From Halomonas shengliensis (GTDB lineage Bacteria > Pseudomonadota > Gammaproteobacteria > Pseudomonadales > Halomonadaceae), in NCBI RefSeq assembly GCF_900104135.1, contig NZ_FNIV01000013.1, positions 1 through 64,000 on the forward strand: DNA of 64,000 nucleotides. Reading direction: 5' to 3'. The translations under genes and the position numbers were made by a program. Below are positions 49,040-58,571 of the stretch, one piece after another (within the stretch, counting starts at the first letter, position 1; each line of letters opens with the position of its first letter). The notes below the pieces were generated by a model that ran no database searches, had not been told where the DNA came from, and was given only the letters and a program-made list of their open reading frames with translations.

Positions 49040-50385
49040 TGAATGCCCCGACGTCCCATTCCATGGCTCCCCGGCGCATCGCCGTGATCGGCAGCGGCAT
49101 CGCCGGCATGGCCGCCGGCTGGTACCTCTCGGGCCGCCACGAGGTGACCCTGTTCGAGGCCGACGAACGGCTGGGCGGCCACACCGCCACCGTGGATGTC
49201 GAGCTGGAGGGTCGGCACTACGCCATCGATACCGGCTTCATCGTCTTCAACGACTGGACCTACCCCCACTTCCAGCGGCTGATGCAGCGCCTGGGGGTGC
49301 ATGCCCAGCCCACCGAGATGAGCTTCTCGGTACACGAGACGGCTCGCGACTTCGAGTACAACGGCCACACCCTGGCGACCCTCTTCGCCCAGCGTCGCAA
49401 CCTGCTGCGCCCCAGCTTCCACGCCCTGCTGCGCGACATCCTACGCTTCAACCGCGAGGCGATACGGGCCATGGACGAGGGCCAGCTGGACCCGGCGCTG
49501 ACCCTCGGCGAGTGGCTGGCGGCCCGCGGCTTCGGCGAGGCCTTCCAGCGCCGCTACCTGCTGCCCATGGGGGCGGCGATCTGGTCGGCGAGCCTGCGCG
49601 ACCTGCGCGACTTCCCGCTGCAGTTCTTCGTGCGCTTCTTCCGCCACCACGGCCTGCTCTCGGTCAACGACCGCCCCCAGTGGTACACCCTGGTCGGCGG
49701 CTCGCGCAGCTACATCCCGCTGCTCACCGCGCCCTACGCAAGCCGCATCCGCCTGGCCACCCCGGTGCGCGGCATCCGCCGCCTGCGCGACGGGGTCGAG
49801 GTGAGAAGCCCGCTGGGGGTCGAGCGCTTCGACGAGGTGGTGCTGGCCTGCCACGCCGACCAGGCGCTGGCGCTGCTGGAGGACCCGAGCCCCGCCGAGC
49901 GCGAGATCCTTGGCGCCCTGCCCTACCAGGACAACGAGGTGGTGCTGCACACCGACACCCGCCTGCTGCCGCGTCGGCCTCGCGCCTGGGCGAGCTGGAA
50001 CTACCGCCTCGACGGCCGCGACGAGGCGGCCAGGGTCTCAGTCACCTACGACATGAACATCCTGCAGCGCCTGGAGGCGCCCCACACCTTCTGCGTCACC
50101 CTCAACGACAGCGACGCCATCGCGGCGGAGAAGGTGCTCGGCCGCTTCACCTACGCCCATCCCCAGTTCACCCTGGCGGGCGAAGCGGCCAAGGCGCGCC
50201 ACGCCGAGATCTCCGGCGGTGCCCGGCGCACCCACTACTGCGGCGCCTACTGGCGCAACGGCTTCCACGAGGACGGGGTGTGGAGCGCCCTGCGGGTCGC
50301 CCACGCCCTGGGCGGCGACGAGGCGGGGCCCGAGGGCATCGCCACCCTGCTCGCCCCGGTGGTCGAGGAGGCCGTGCGCGCATGA
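49039..50385 (+). CDS. FAD-dependent amine-oxidase-family protein (cluster type)
   Basis: A 448-residue flavoprotein with V-I-G-S-G-I-A-G-M-A-A-G-W-Y-L and E-A-D-E-R-L-G-G-H-T at the N-terminus and a C-terminal FAD contact (C-G-A-Y-W-R-N-G-F-H-E-D-G-V). Homologues travel with DUF1365 and a CFA-type methyltransferase. In Rhodobacter a flavoprotein of such a set is involved in furan fatty acid formation (as I recall it), so a fatty-acyl oxidation is plausible. The ATG at 49039 is coupled to the SDR stop; its own stop overlaps the next start (ATGA). Confidence 0.88.
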   Translation: MNAPTSHSMAPRRIAVIGSGIAGMAAGWYLSGRHEVTLFEADERLGGHTATVDVELEGRHYAIDTGFIVFNDWTYPHFQRLMQRLGVHAQPTEMSFSVHETARDFEYNGHTLATLFAQRRNLLRPSFHALLRDILRFNREAIRAMDEGQLDPALTLGEWLAARGFGEAFQRRYLLPMGAAIWSASLRDLRDFPLQFFVRFFRHHGLLSVNDRPQWYTLVGGSRSYIPLLTAPYASRIRLATPVRGIRRLRDGVEVRSPLGVERFDEVVLACHADQALALLEDPSPAEREILGALPYQDNEVVLHTDTRLLPRRPRAWASWNYRLDGRDEAARVSVTYDMNILQRLEAPHTFCVTLNDSDAIAAEKVLGRFTYAHPQFTLAGEAAKARHAEISGGARRTHYCGAYWRNGFHEDGVWSALRVAHALGGDEAGPEGIATLLAPVVEEAVRA

Positions 50386-51155
50386 TCGCCTCGCCCCGCT
50401 CGCGCATCTACCGCGGCGAGCTGCGCCACCGCCGCTTCCTGCCCCGTGGCCACGCCTTCACCTACGGGGTGTGGATGGCCTGGCTCGACCTCGACGAGCT
50501 ACCCGCGCTGTTCGACGGGGTACCCGGCTTCAGTGCCCGGCGCCCCGCCCTGGCACGCTTCCGGCGCGAGGACCATCTCAAGGGCGATCTTGGCCCAGAC
50601 GAGCGGCCGCTCAAGGAGGCGGTACGCGAGGAGCTGACGCGCCAGCTGGGCTGGGCGCCGGATGGGCGCATCTGCCTGCTCACCCAGCTGCGCACCCTGG
50701 GGCTCGGCTTCAACCCCATCTCCCTCTACTACGCCTTCGACGCCGCGGGCGCGCTGCGCGCCGTGCTGGGCGAGGTGAGCAACACCCCCTGGGGGGAGCG
50801 CACCCGCTACGCCTGCGCGGTGGACCCGGCCCGCCACTCCCACGCCGCCGAGTTCGCCAAGGCGATGCATGTGTCGCCCTTCAACCCCATGGACATGACC
50901 TATCGCTGGCGCTTCAACACCCCCGGCGAGCGCCTGCTGATGCACATGGAGACCTGGCACGAGGGGGAGTGCCACTTCGACGCCACCCTGACCCTGACGG
51001 CACGCCCGGCGACCCGCCGCGTGCTGCTGGGCACCCTGGCGCGCCAGCCGTGGATGAGCGCCAAGACCCTGGCCGGCATCCATCTCGAGGCGCTGCGCCT
51101 GTGGGCCAAGCGCGTGCCGATCCATGACCACCCCGGCCACGCCGCCGACCGCTAG
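50382..51155 (+). CDS. DUF1365 family protein
   Basis: A 257-residue protein with the family's conserved segments N-P-I-S-L-Y-Y-A-F-D, E-V-S-N-T-P-W-G-E-R and H-V-S-P-F-N-P-M-D-M. Function unproven. It always lies beside the flavoprotein and CFA-type methyltransferase, which suggests a shared pathway. It overlaps the upstream gene by 4 bp. Confidence 0.9.
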   Translation: MIASPRSRIYRGELRHRRFLPRGHAFTYGVWMAWLDLDELPALFDGVPGFSARRPALARFRREDHLKGDLGPDERPLKEAVREELTRQLGWAPDGRICLLTQLRTLGLGFNPISLYYAFDAAGALRAVLGEVSNTPWGERTRYACAVDPARHSHAAEFAKAMHVSPFNPMDMTYRWRFNTPGERLLMHMETWHEGECHFDATLTLTARPATRRVLLGTLARQPWMSAKTLAGIHLEALRLWAKRVPIHDHPGHAADR

Positions 51156-51169
51156 CAGGAGAGACCGAC

Positions 51170-52456
51170 GTGAACACGCTGCGCTCCGCCTCCACCGCCC
51201 GTCCCCTCGAGGACGACGCCGACCGCCTGACCCGCTGGCTGCGCCCGCGCCTGCTGGCCCAGCTCGACCGCCTGGAGGGCGGCGAGATCACCCTGATCGA
51301 GGGGCATCGCCGCCACCGCCTGGGCCAGGGCGGGCCGCTCGCCGTCACCCTGGTGGTGCGCGACAGCCGGGTGTGGAAGCGCCTGGCGCTGGGCGGCACC
51401 GTGGGCGCGGCGGAGGCCTACATGGAGGGGGACTGGGACGCCGACGACCTGGTCGCCCTGGTGCGGCTGTTCGCCGCCAACCTCGAGCGGGTCAACGGCG
51501 AGATCGAGACCGGCAGCGCCCGCCTCGGCCGCTGGCTGCTGGCCGCCCTCTATCGCCTGCAGCGCAACAGCCTCGCCGGTTCGCGGCGCAACATCTCGGC
51601 CCACTACGACATCGGCAACGACCTGTTCGCGACCTTCCTGGACCGCGACCACCGCATGTACTCCAGCGCCGTCTTCCCCTACCCGGAAGCGAGCCTGGAG
51701 GAGGCCTCCACCTTCAAGCTGGACATCATGCTGGAGCGCCTCGACGTGCGCCCCGAGCACCACCTGCTGGAGATCGGCACCGGCTGGGGCGGGCTCGCCA
51801 TCCACGCGGCGAAGACCCGCGGCTGCCGGGTCACCACCACCACCATCTCCGAGGAGCAGTACGCCTACACCGCGCGGCGCATCGAGGAGGAGGGACTCGG
51901 CAAGCGCATCACCCTGCTGAAGCAGGACTACCGCGAGCTAGAGGGCCGCTACGACCGGCTGATCTCGGTGGAGATGATCGAGGCGGTGGGCCACCAGTAC
52001 CTGGAGACCTACCTCGCCACCCTGGATCGCCTGCTCAGCGACGACGGCCTGGCGATGCTGCAGGCGATCACCATCCGCGACCAGCGCTTCGAGGCCGCCA
52101 AGCGCGAGATGGACTTCATCAAGCGGCATATCTTCCCCGGCGGCTTCCTGCCCTCCCATCACGCCATCCTCTCCGGCCTGGCCCGGCGTACCTCGCTCAA
52201 CGTGCTGGCCCTCGACGAGATCGGTCCTCACTACGCGCGCACCCTGCGCGAGTGGCGCCAGCGCTTCGAGGCGAACCTGGAGACGGTGCGCAACCTCGGC
52301 TACGACGAGCGCTTCATCCGCATGTGGCGCTACTACCTCTGCTACTGCGAGGGGGGCTTCATCGAGCGCACCATCGGCACCTGCCACCTGCTGCTGGCCA
52401 AGCCCGGCGCCCGCCCCGTGCCGCTCTCCGGTGCCCTGGCAACCGCCGATGGCTGA
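51170..52456 (+). CDS. Cyclopropane-fatty-acyl-phospholipid synthase-type methyltransferase
   Basis: A 428-residue SAM-dependent methyltransferase acting on unsaturated acyl chains of membrane phospholipids. It shows S-A-H-Y-D-I-G-N-D-L-F, the SAM motif L-E-I-G-T-G-W-G-G-L, and the C-terminal CYCEGGFIERTIG with the family cysteine. The alternative in this kind of cluster is the UfaM-type enzyme that adds a methyl group in furan fatty acid synthesis; sequence alone does not decide. Translation starts at GTG 51170, after CAGGAG. Confidence 0.93.
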   Translation: MNTLRSASTARPLEDDADRLTRWLRPRLLAQLDRLEGGEITLIEGHRRHRLGQGGPLAVTLVVRDSRVWKRLALGGTVGAAEAYMEGDWDADDLVALVRLFAANLERVNGEIETGSARLGRWLLAALYRLQRNSLAGSRRNISAHYDIGNDLFATFLDRDHRMYSSAVFPYPEASLEEASTFKLDIMLERLDVRPEHHLLEIGTGWGGLAIHAAKTRGCRVTTTTISEEQYAYTARRIEEEGLGKRITLLKQDYRELEGRYDRLISVEMIEAVGHQYLETYLATLDRLLSDDGLAMLQAITIRDQRFEAAKREMDFIKRHIFPGGFLPSHHAILSGLARRTSLNVLALDEIGPHYARTLREWRQRFEANLETVRNLGYDERFIRMWRYYLCYCEGGFIERTIGTCHLLLAKPGARPVPLSGALATADG

Positions 52457-52970
52457 GAGCGTGATGCGTCGCCCCGCCACGCTCCGCCTGGTGGCCAACC
52501 TGGTCGCCTTCGAGGCGGGCTGGACGGCCTGCGTGCTGGGCGGCAGCCTGGTGGGCGCGCTGGTGGCCGGGGCGCTCCTCGCCGCCCACCTGCGCTGGGT
52601 GGCACGCCCGGGGGAGTGGCGCTGGCTGGTCGGCTTCGCCCTGCTGGGCCTGGCGGTGGACGGCGGCCTGGCGCTGGTCGGCGGCTTCACCTTCACCGAG
52701 ACACCGCTCGTCCTCGGCCTGCTGCCAGCCTGGCTGTGGCTGCTGTGGCCCCTGTTCGCCACCCTGCTCCACCACTCGCTGGCCTGGCTGTGGACCCGCC
52801 CGCGGCTCGCCGTCCTGGGCGGCGCGGTGGGCGGCCCGCTCTCCTACTACGCCGGCGCCGAGCTCGCCGGCGTCACCCTGGCGCCCTGGCTGCTCCCCGT
52901 CCAGGCGCTCGTCTGGGCCGGCCTCTGCCTGTGGCTATGTCGGCGCCTGGGAGAGCGCCCGGCTCCCTGA
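52449..52970 (+). CDS. DUF2878 family membrane protein
   Basis: A 173-residue protein with about five or six membrane helices and conserved Trp-rich loops (P-A-W-L-W-L-L-W-P-L-F-A-T-L). It is a regular last member of photolyase/CFA-type clusters; function unknown. It overlaps the methyltransferase gene by 8 bp, and its 3' end overlaps the convergent GGDEF-EAL gene by 36 bp. Confidence 0.85.
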   Translation: MAESVMRRPATLRLVANLVAFEAGWTACVLGGSLVGALVAGALLAAHLRWVARPGEWRWLVGFALLGLAVDGGLALVGGFTFTETPLVLGLLPAWLWLLWPLFATLLHHSLAWLWTRPRLAVLGGAVGGPLSYYAGAELAGVTLAPWLLPVQALVWAGLCLWLCRRLGERPAP

Positions 52971-54806
52971 GGGCGCAGGTGAGGCCTCGTCGGCCCGGCG
53001 CCAGCGCGCCTCCAGCGCCTCGGCGACCTCGGGGCGGCCATAGAAGAACCCCTGGACCAGCTCGCAGCCTGCCGCCGCCAGGAAGTCACGTTGCGGGGCG
53101 CTCTCCACGCCTTCTGCCACCACCTCCAGGCCCAGCCCCCGGGCCATGGCCATGACCGCGGTGACGATGGCGGCATCCGCGCGATCCTCCGGCAGCGAGC
53201 GGACGAAGGCTCGGTCCAGCTTGAGCTTGTCCAGCGGCAGCTCCTTCAGGTAACCGAGGGAGGAGTAGCCGGTGCCGAAGTCATCGATGGCGACGGGATG
53301 CCCCTTACGGCGCAGCCTGGCGAGGCGTGGCGCCACATCCCCCGCACGCTCGTCCAGCAGCACCGACTCGGTGAGCTCTAGCCCCAGGGCACTAGGCGGC
53401 ACACCGTGGCGCGCCACGCCGGCCGCCAGGGTATTCTCAAGGTCTCCCTGGAAGAGCTGCATCGCCGAGATGTTGATCCATACGGTGATGTCAGGCATGC
53501 CCCGTCGCCGCCAGTGGGCCAGCTGGGCCAGTGCCTGGTCGATCACCCAGTTGCCCAGAGCCGCCATCAGGCCATGGCGCTCGGCCAGGGGAATGAAGTC
53601 GCCCGGCGAGACCAGGCCGTCGACGGGATGATGCCAGCGAAGTAGCGCCTCGGCGCCAGCCAGACCGTCATCCGTCAGGCGGAACTGCGGCTGGTAGTGG
53701 AGCGCCAGCTGGCCGCCGGCAGCGAGGGCATCGCGCAGGTCGTTGAGCAGCCGCAGCTGGGGGCCCTCCTGGACGTCCAGGGCCGGGCGGAAGCGCTGGC
53801 TATGATTGCGGCCGTTGCGCTTGGCAGTGTAGAGGGCCGACTCGAGGCGCTGGAACAACACCCCGGCGTCCTGGCCATCCTCGGGGGCACGGCAGCTGCC
53901 GATGGTCAGGCCAAGCCGCAGGCTATGGCGGTCGATCTCGAAGGGCTGGCAGAGATGGTCACGCAGGTTGGCCACCCAGCGATCATGGTCGTTGAAGGTA
54001 GTGGTGCGGATGACCAGGAACTCGTCGCCCCCCAGGCGCCCCACGACGCCACCCGCCACATGGCCGGCCAGACGCTGGGCGAAGCGGGCCAGCAGGCGGT
54101 CACCGAGGTCGACGCCGATACCATCATTGATCTCCTTGAACCCGTCGATGTCGATCAGCGCCATGTCGACCATCTCGCCGGCGCGCAGATGGCGCAGGCG
54201 CGAGGCGAGCAGGTCCTGGAGGCGACGACGGTTGGGCAGGCCAGTCAGCGGATCCTCGAAGGCGATGCGCTGCAGGTCCTTCTCCCGCGCCTTGTGCATG
54301 GAGATGTCCGTGAACAGGCAGACATGGTGCGGGTCGCGCCCGGTGGCATCCGGGATCGCCTGCACCCTCAGCCACTCCGGGTACTCCTCGCCCTGCTTGC
54401 GGCGGCTCCACAGCTCACCCTCCCAGCGGCCCGACGACTGCAGGCTCTGCCGGAAGCGCTCGAAGAAGGCCGCGTCGTGGCGCGGCGCCGCCAGGTTGGC
54501 GATGACCTGCCCTCGCACCTCGTCGGGGGCATACCCGGTGATGCGGGTGAAGGCGGGGTTGACCGCCAGGATGCGATGCTCGGCATCGGTGATGATGGCG
54601 CCTTCCTCGGTGAGGTTCAGCGCCCCCTCGCACAACTGGCGTCGCCGGTGCTCTGCCTGGATGACGCGCCAGGCGTCGAGGATGCCCACGCCGACCAGGA
54701 CCGCGGCCGCGAGCCTCAGTGGCCAGTCGGGGAGCCAGATGCTGGCCGAGAAGGCGGAGAGCGACAGCCAGAGCAACGGACGACTCAGGGAAAAGGCAGA
54801 CCACAT
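52935..54806 (-). CDS. PAS-GGDEF-EAL protein (c-di-GMP metabolism)
   Basis: A 623-residue protein with one or two N-terminal hydrophobic helices, a PAS domain at about 60-170, a GGDEF domain (RLGGDEF intact near residue 254, but no RxxD inhibitory site before it) and an EAL domain with E-A-L-L-R-W, E-L-T-E-S-V-L, D-D-F-G-T-G-Y-S-S-L and V-A-E-G-V-E-S all present. Both activities could be live; phosphodiesterase is the safer guess. The ATG at 54806 follows AGGGAG; ATG 54830 is the alternative. It is probably monocistronic. Confidence 0.88.
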   Translation of the reverse strand: MWSAFSLSRPLLWLSLSAFSASIWLPDWPLRLAAAVLVGVGILDAWRVIQAEHRRRQLCEGALNLTEEGAIITDAEHRILAVNPAFTRITGYAPDEVRGQVIANLAAPRHDAAFFERFRQSLQSSGRWEGELWSRRKQGEEYPEWLRVQAIPDATGRDPHHVCLFTDISMHKAREKDLQRIAFEDPLTGLPNRRRLQDLLASRLRHLRAGEMVDMALIDIDGFKEINDGIGVDLGDRLLARFAQRLAGHVAGGVVGRLGGDEFLVIRTTTFNDHDRWVANLRDHLCQPFEIDRHSLRLGLTIGSCRAPEDGQDAGVLFQRLESALYTAKRNGRNHSQRFRPALDVQEGPQLRLLNDLRDALAAGGQLALHYQPQFRLTDDGLAGAEALLRWHHPVDGLVSPGDFIPLAERHGLMAALGNWVIDQALAQLAHWRRRGMPDITVWINISAMQLFQGDLENTLAAGVARHGVPPSALGLELTESVLLDERAGDVAPRLARLRRKGHPVAIDDFGTGYSSLGYLKELPLDKLKLDRAFVRSLPEDRADAAIVTAVMAMARGLGLEVVAEGVESAPQRDFLAAAGCELVQGFFYGRPEVAEALEARWRRADEASPAPSGSRALSQAPT

Positions 54807-54965
54807 TAAGGAGAGGCTCCCTTTGACCATTCGGGTGGAGCGCCACCAAGAGATGACGCATGATAGCGAGGTTATCGACCGAACCGGCACAAACTGTAAC
54901 CCGGCCCAGCGACGGCTCGGCGCCACCGGCGTGCATTCCCCCGGCACGGACAGTAGACTAGGCGG

Positions 54966-54978
54966 CGAACAATATTCG
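54966..54978. promoter_or_regulatory. Candidate FabR/DesT-like operator at fabA
   Basis: CGAA-CAATA-TTCG is a short palindrome within GGCGAACAATATTCGACT, 18 bp before the fabA start. It resembles the dyads bound by TetR-type regulators of unsaturated fatty acid synthesis (FabR, DesT), which control fabAB in relatives. Confidence 0.4.
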
Positions 54979-54995
54979 ACTCTCGGAATGACTCA

Positions 54996-55511
54996 GTGAC
55001 CAAGCAACACTCCTTCGACCGCGATGAACTGCTGGCCTGCTCGCGGGGCGAGCTGTTCGGCCCCGGCAACGCCCAGCTGCCGGCCCCCAACATGCTGATG
55101 CTCGACCGCATCACCTCGATCACCGAGGACGGCGGCGAGCACGGCAAGGGCGAGCTGCTCGCCGAGCTCGATATCTCCCCCGACCTGTGGTTCTTCGACT
55201 GCCACTTCCCCGGGGACCCGGTGATGCCCGGCTGCCTGGGCCTGGACGCCATGTGGCAGCTGGTGGGCTTCTACCTGGGCTGGTTGGGCCACCCGGGTCG
55301 CGGTCGCGCCCTGGGCTGCGGCGAGGTGAAGTTCACCGGCCAGATCCTCCCCGACGCCTCGAAGGTCACCTACCGCATCAACATCAAGCGCATCATCACC
55401 CGGCGCCTGATCCTCGGCATGGCCGACGGCACCGTCTCCGTCGACGGCCGCGACATCTACCAGGCCAACGACCTGCGCGTGGGCCTGTTCACCTCCACCG
55501 CGAACTTCTGA
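54996..55511 (+). CDS. fabA: 3-hydroxydecanoyl-ACP dehydratase/isomerase
   Basis: Introduces the double bond in type II fatty acid synthesis by dehydrating 3-hydroxydecanoyl-ACP and isomerising to cis-3. The 171-residue hot-dog protein carries the active-site His and Asp in [19 protein letters not shown]. Translation starts at GTG 54996; a tiny ORF ATG-ACT-CAG-TGA (54988-54999) overlaps this start. It forms an operon with fabB (13 bp apart). Confidence 0.96.
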   Translation: MTKQHSFDRDELLACSRGELFGPGNAQLPAPNMLMLDRITSITEDGGEHGKGELLAELDISPDLWFFDCHFPGDPVMPGCLGLDAMWQLVGFYLGWLGHPGRGRALGCGEVKFTGQILPDASKVTYRINIKRIITRRLILGMADGTVSVDGRDIYQANDLRVGLFTSTANF

Positions 55512-55524
55512 CCAGGAGGCTTCC

Positions 55525-56742
55525 ATGCGACGAGTGGTAGTCACCGGCCTGGGCATCGTCTCCTGCCTGGGCAATGACCGACAGCAGGTTCTCGAGGCGC
55601 TCAGGGAGGGGCGCTCCGGCATTCGTTTCAAGGAGGAGTACGCCGAGCGAGGCTTCCGCAGCCAGGTGGCCGGGGTGGTCGACATCGACCTCGACGCCCT
55701 GGTGGACCGCAAGCTGCGCCGCTTCATGGGCGACGCCGCGGCCTACGCCTATGTCAGCATGGCCCAGGCCATCGAGGACTCGGGGCTGGCCCCGGAGATG
55801 GTCTCCAACGAGCGTACCGGCCTGATCGCCGGCTCCGGCGGCGCCTCCAGCGCCAACCAGGTGGAGGCCGCCGACGTCATGCGCGAGAAGGGACTGCGCC
55901 GCGTGGGGCCCTACCGGGTCACCCGCACCATGGGCAGCACCGTCTCCGCCTGCCTGGCGACGCCGTTCAAGATCAAGGGGGTCAACTACTCGATCTCCTC
56001 GGCCTGCGCCACCTCGGCCCACTGCATCGGCAACGCCGTGGAGCAGATCCAGATGGGCAAGCAGGACGTGGTCTTCGCCGGCGGCGGCGAGGAGGAGCAC
56101 TGGACCCTCTCCTGCCTGTTCGACGCCATGGGCGCGCTCTCGACCCACTACAACGACACCCCGGAGAAGGCCTCGCGCCCCTATGACCAGGCCCGCGACG
56201 GCTTCGTCATCGCCGGCGGCGGCGGCATGCTGGTGCTCGAGGAGCTCGAGCATGCGCGCGCCCGCGGCGCGAAGATCTACGCCGAGGTGACCGGCTACGG
56301 CGCCACCTCCGACGGCCACGATATGGTCGCCCCCTCCGGCGAGGGCGCGATGCGCTGCATGCGCCAGGCCATGGCCACCGTCAATGGGCCGATCGACTAC
56401 ATCAACACCCACGGCACCTCGACGCCGGTGGGCGACGTGGCCGAGCTCAAGGCGATCCGCGAGGTGTTCGGCGACTCGACCCCGGCGATGAGCTCCACCA
56501 AGTCGCTGACCGGCCACTCCCTGGGCGCCACCGGCGTGCAGGAGGCGATCTACGCGCTGCTGATGATGGAGAACGACTTCATCGCCGCCTCGGCCAACGT
56601 CGAGACCCTCGACGAGCAGGCCGACGGCTTCGATATCGTCACCCAGCGCCGCGACGGCGTGAAGGTGGCGCGGGTGCTCTCCAACAGCTTCGGCTTCGGC
56701 GGCACCAACGCCTGCCTGGTGCTGGAGAAGCTGCGCGACTGA
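55525..56742 (+). CDS. fabB: 3-oxoacyl-ACP synthase I
   Basis: Condensing enzyme that elongates the cis-unsaturated acyl-ACP made by FabA. The 405-residue protein has the catalytic Cys in [10 protein letters not shown] and the two His in N-T-H-G-T-S-T-P and [10 protein letters not shown]. The adjacency to fabA distinguishes it from FabF. AGGAGG precedes the ATG. Confidence 0.97.
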   Translation: MRRVVVTGLGIVSCLGNDRQQVLEALREGRSGIRFKEEYAERGFRSQVAGVVDIDLDALVDRKLRRFMGDAAAYAYVSMAQAIEDSGLAPEMVSNERTGLIAGSGGASSANQVEAADVMREKGLRRVGPYRVTRTMGSTVSACLATPFKIKGVNYSISSACATSAHCIGNAVEQIQMGKQDVVFAGGGEEEHWTLSCLFDAMGALSTHYNDTPEKASRPYDQARDGFVIAGGGGMLVLEELEHARARGAKIYAEVTGYGATSDGHDMVAPSGEGAMRCMRQAMATVNGPIDYINTHGTSTPVGDVAELKAIREVFGDSTPAMSSTKSLTGHSLGATGVQEAIYALLMMENDFIAASANVETLDEQADGFDIVTQRRDGVKVARVLSNSFGFGGTNACLVLEKLRD

Positions 56743-56787
56743 GCGCGGCGCCTCTCCAGCCACCACACCTCTCCATCGCCGTAACAC

Positions 56788-56819
56788 ACCAAGGGCGCCC
56801 CATGGGGCGCCCTTGGTGC
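56788..56819. terminator. Terminator of fabAB
   Basis: A 32-nt perfect palindrome centred at 56803/56804, 46 nt after the fabB stop. It can form a 14-bp stem with a small loop; the T-tract is weak (TTGGTGCTTGG). Confidence 0.8.
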
Positions 56820-56897
56820 TTGGGTCAATCGCGCGGGCCCTTCTTAAGGCATGCCCTCATCGGCGCAGGCTTCATCGGCGATGACGGCAGCACCCCA

Positions 56898-57647
56898 TCA
56901 GGCGGGCTGGCGCGCCTCCTCGCGCACCGGCCGCGGCACCTCGGAGACCTCGGCCAACCGCGCCTCGATCCACGCCTCGGTCTCGGCCAGCACCTCCTCC
57001 GGGCTGCGCCCCTCGGTGGGGATGGGTTCGCCCACCACCAGCGACAGCCGCCCGGGGTTCTTCACCCAGTGGCGCCCCGGCCAGCGCTCGCCGGCGTTGT
57101 GGGCCACCGGCACCACCGGCACCCCGGCGCGGCAGGCGATCACCGCCCCGCTCTTGTTGTAGCGGCGCCGGCTACCCGGCGCGACCCGGGTCCCCTCGGG
57201 GAAGATCAGCACCGAGAGCCCCTCCTCCAGACGCCGCTTGCCCTGGGTGAGCACCTGCTTCATGGCTCGTGCGGGCCGGGAGCGGTCCAGGGCGATGGGG
57301 TGCAGCAGGCGCAGCCCCCAGCCGAAAATCGGGATGTTGAGCAACTCCTTCTTGAGCACCGTGCACACCGGCGGCTTGAGCAGCTGCAGGTAGACGGTCT
57401 CCCACTCGCACTGGTGGTTGGCCAGGATCACGCAGGGGCCGTCGGGCAGGTGCTCGCGCCCGCGGATGTCGTAGCGCACCCCCACTACCAGCCGGAACCA
57501 GGCGATGATGAAGTGGTTGTAGAGGTTGAGCAGGCGGTAGCGGGAGCGCAGCGGCAGGAAGGGCGCCGGCGGCAGGAACAGCACCCCGCACACCACCATG
57601 GCGAGGAAGTAGCCCAGGTAGAAGAGCAGGCTGCGCAGGGTGTTCAT
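56898..57647 (-). CDS. 1-acyl-sn-glycerol-3-phosphate acyltransferase (PlsC-like)
   Basis: A 249-residue membrane-bound acyltransferase that would make phosphatidic acid from lysophosphatidic acid. An N-terminal helix is followed by A-N-H-Q-C-E-W-E, where the usual HX4D is HX4E, a variant found in a known subgroup, and by F-P-E-G-T-R. Its start overlaps the stop of the RmlD-like gene (ATGA). The open frame upstream is not used. Confidence 0.87.
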   Translation of the reverse strand: MNTLRSLLFYLGYFLAMVVCGVLFLPPAPFLPLRSRYRLLNLYNHFIIAWFRLVVGVRYDIRGREHLPDGPCVILANHQCEWETVYLQLLKPPVCTVLKKELLNIPIFGWGLRLLHPIALDRSRPARAMKQVLTQGKRRLEEGLSVLIFPEGTRVAPGSRRRYNKSGAVIACRAGVPVVPVAHNAGERWPGRHWVKNPGRLSLVVGEPIPTEGRSPEEVLAETEAWIEARLAEVSEVPRPVREEARQPA

Positions 57648-58531
57648 GCCCCCTCCTCCCCCGCGGTGCACTCCTCGGCATGGGCGCGGCACCAGGCATC
57701 GAGCATATTGCCAAGCTCCAGCCGCCACGGCTTCTGGTGCACGCCGAAGGCCTCCAGCACCCGCCGGCAGTTGAGCACGCGACGCAGCGGATGGTCGTGG
57801 TGGTGGTGCAGGGCGCGGATGGGTCCCAGCGGGCGATGGTCGCCGCGCCCTTCGAGGCGGGTGGCGAGCTGGGTGCGCACCACCGAGACGAAGGTGTAGA
57901 CGCTCACCGGCTCGGTGCCGGCCAGGTGGTAGCTGCCCCAGGCGTCGGCGCCGCACTGCTGCTGCTGCAGCATGCCGACCAGCGCCATGGCCACGGCGTC
58001 CGCCGAGGTGGGGCAGCAGGTCACGTCGGCCTCGCCGCGCACCTCGCCGCCGGTGATCAGGGTATCGATCAGCTCGTTGAGCCAGGCATGGCTCCCCTCC
58101 AGGGCGAACAGCGGCCCCAGGCGCACGATCAGGTGGTGCGGATGCTCGGCGCGGATGCGATCACCGGTGGCCACCAGGCGGCGCAGGCTCTCGTCCCGCG
58201 GCCGCGGGATCACATGCTCGTCGATGGGCTCGGCGAAGCCGTCCTCGTAGAGCTGGTCCGAGACGCACCACACCAGCGGGATGCGTGCCTCGCGGCACGC
58301 CTCCATGCAGCGCTCGACCGCCTCGGCATGGGCGGTGACCTCGGCCGGCGCGGCGACGATCGGCCGCGACAGCGGCGGGATCACCAGCGCATCCGGGGCC
58401 AGCGCCGCGAGCCGCTCGGCGTCCAGCGCCAGCCCCTCCTCGATGGTCAGCTCGGTATCCGAGCGGCGGTTGGCCTCCCGGGCCAGGGCCAGGCTCAGGC
58501 AGTGACCGGCGTCCAGTACCAGCAGCTTCAC
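57644..58531 (-). CDS. RmlD-like sugar-nucleotide-binding reductase
   Basis: A 295-residue Rossmann-fold protein like dTDP-4-dehydrorhamnose reductases (extended SDR), but the N-terminal glycine motif is degenerate (V-L-D-A-G-H-C) and the YxxxK pair is not evident, so it may be non-catalytic. Coupling to the PlsC-like gene hints at an envelope lipid role. Homologues of this pair occur next to ssb in Pseudomonas-type genomes in my recollection. Confidence 0.65.
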   Translation of the reverse strand: MKLLVLDAGHCLSLALAREANRRSDTELTIEEGLALDAERLAALAPDALVIPPLSRPIVAAPAEVTAHAEAVERCMEACREARIPLVWCVSDQLYEDGFAEPIDEHVIPRPRDESLRRLVATGDRIRAEHPHHLIVRLGPLFALEGSHAWLNELIDTLITGGEVRGEADVTCCPTSADAVAMALVGMLQQQQCGADAWGSYHLAGTEPVSVYTFVSVVRTQLATRLEGRGDHRPLGPIRALHHHHDHPLRRVLNCRRVLEAFGVHQKPWRLELGNMLDAWCRAHAEECTAGEEGA

Positions 58532-58571
58532 GGGCGCATCTCCCTCGGCATGGCGTCAGCGCAGCGCCTGC

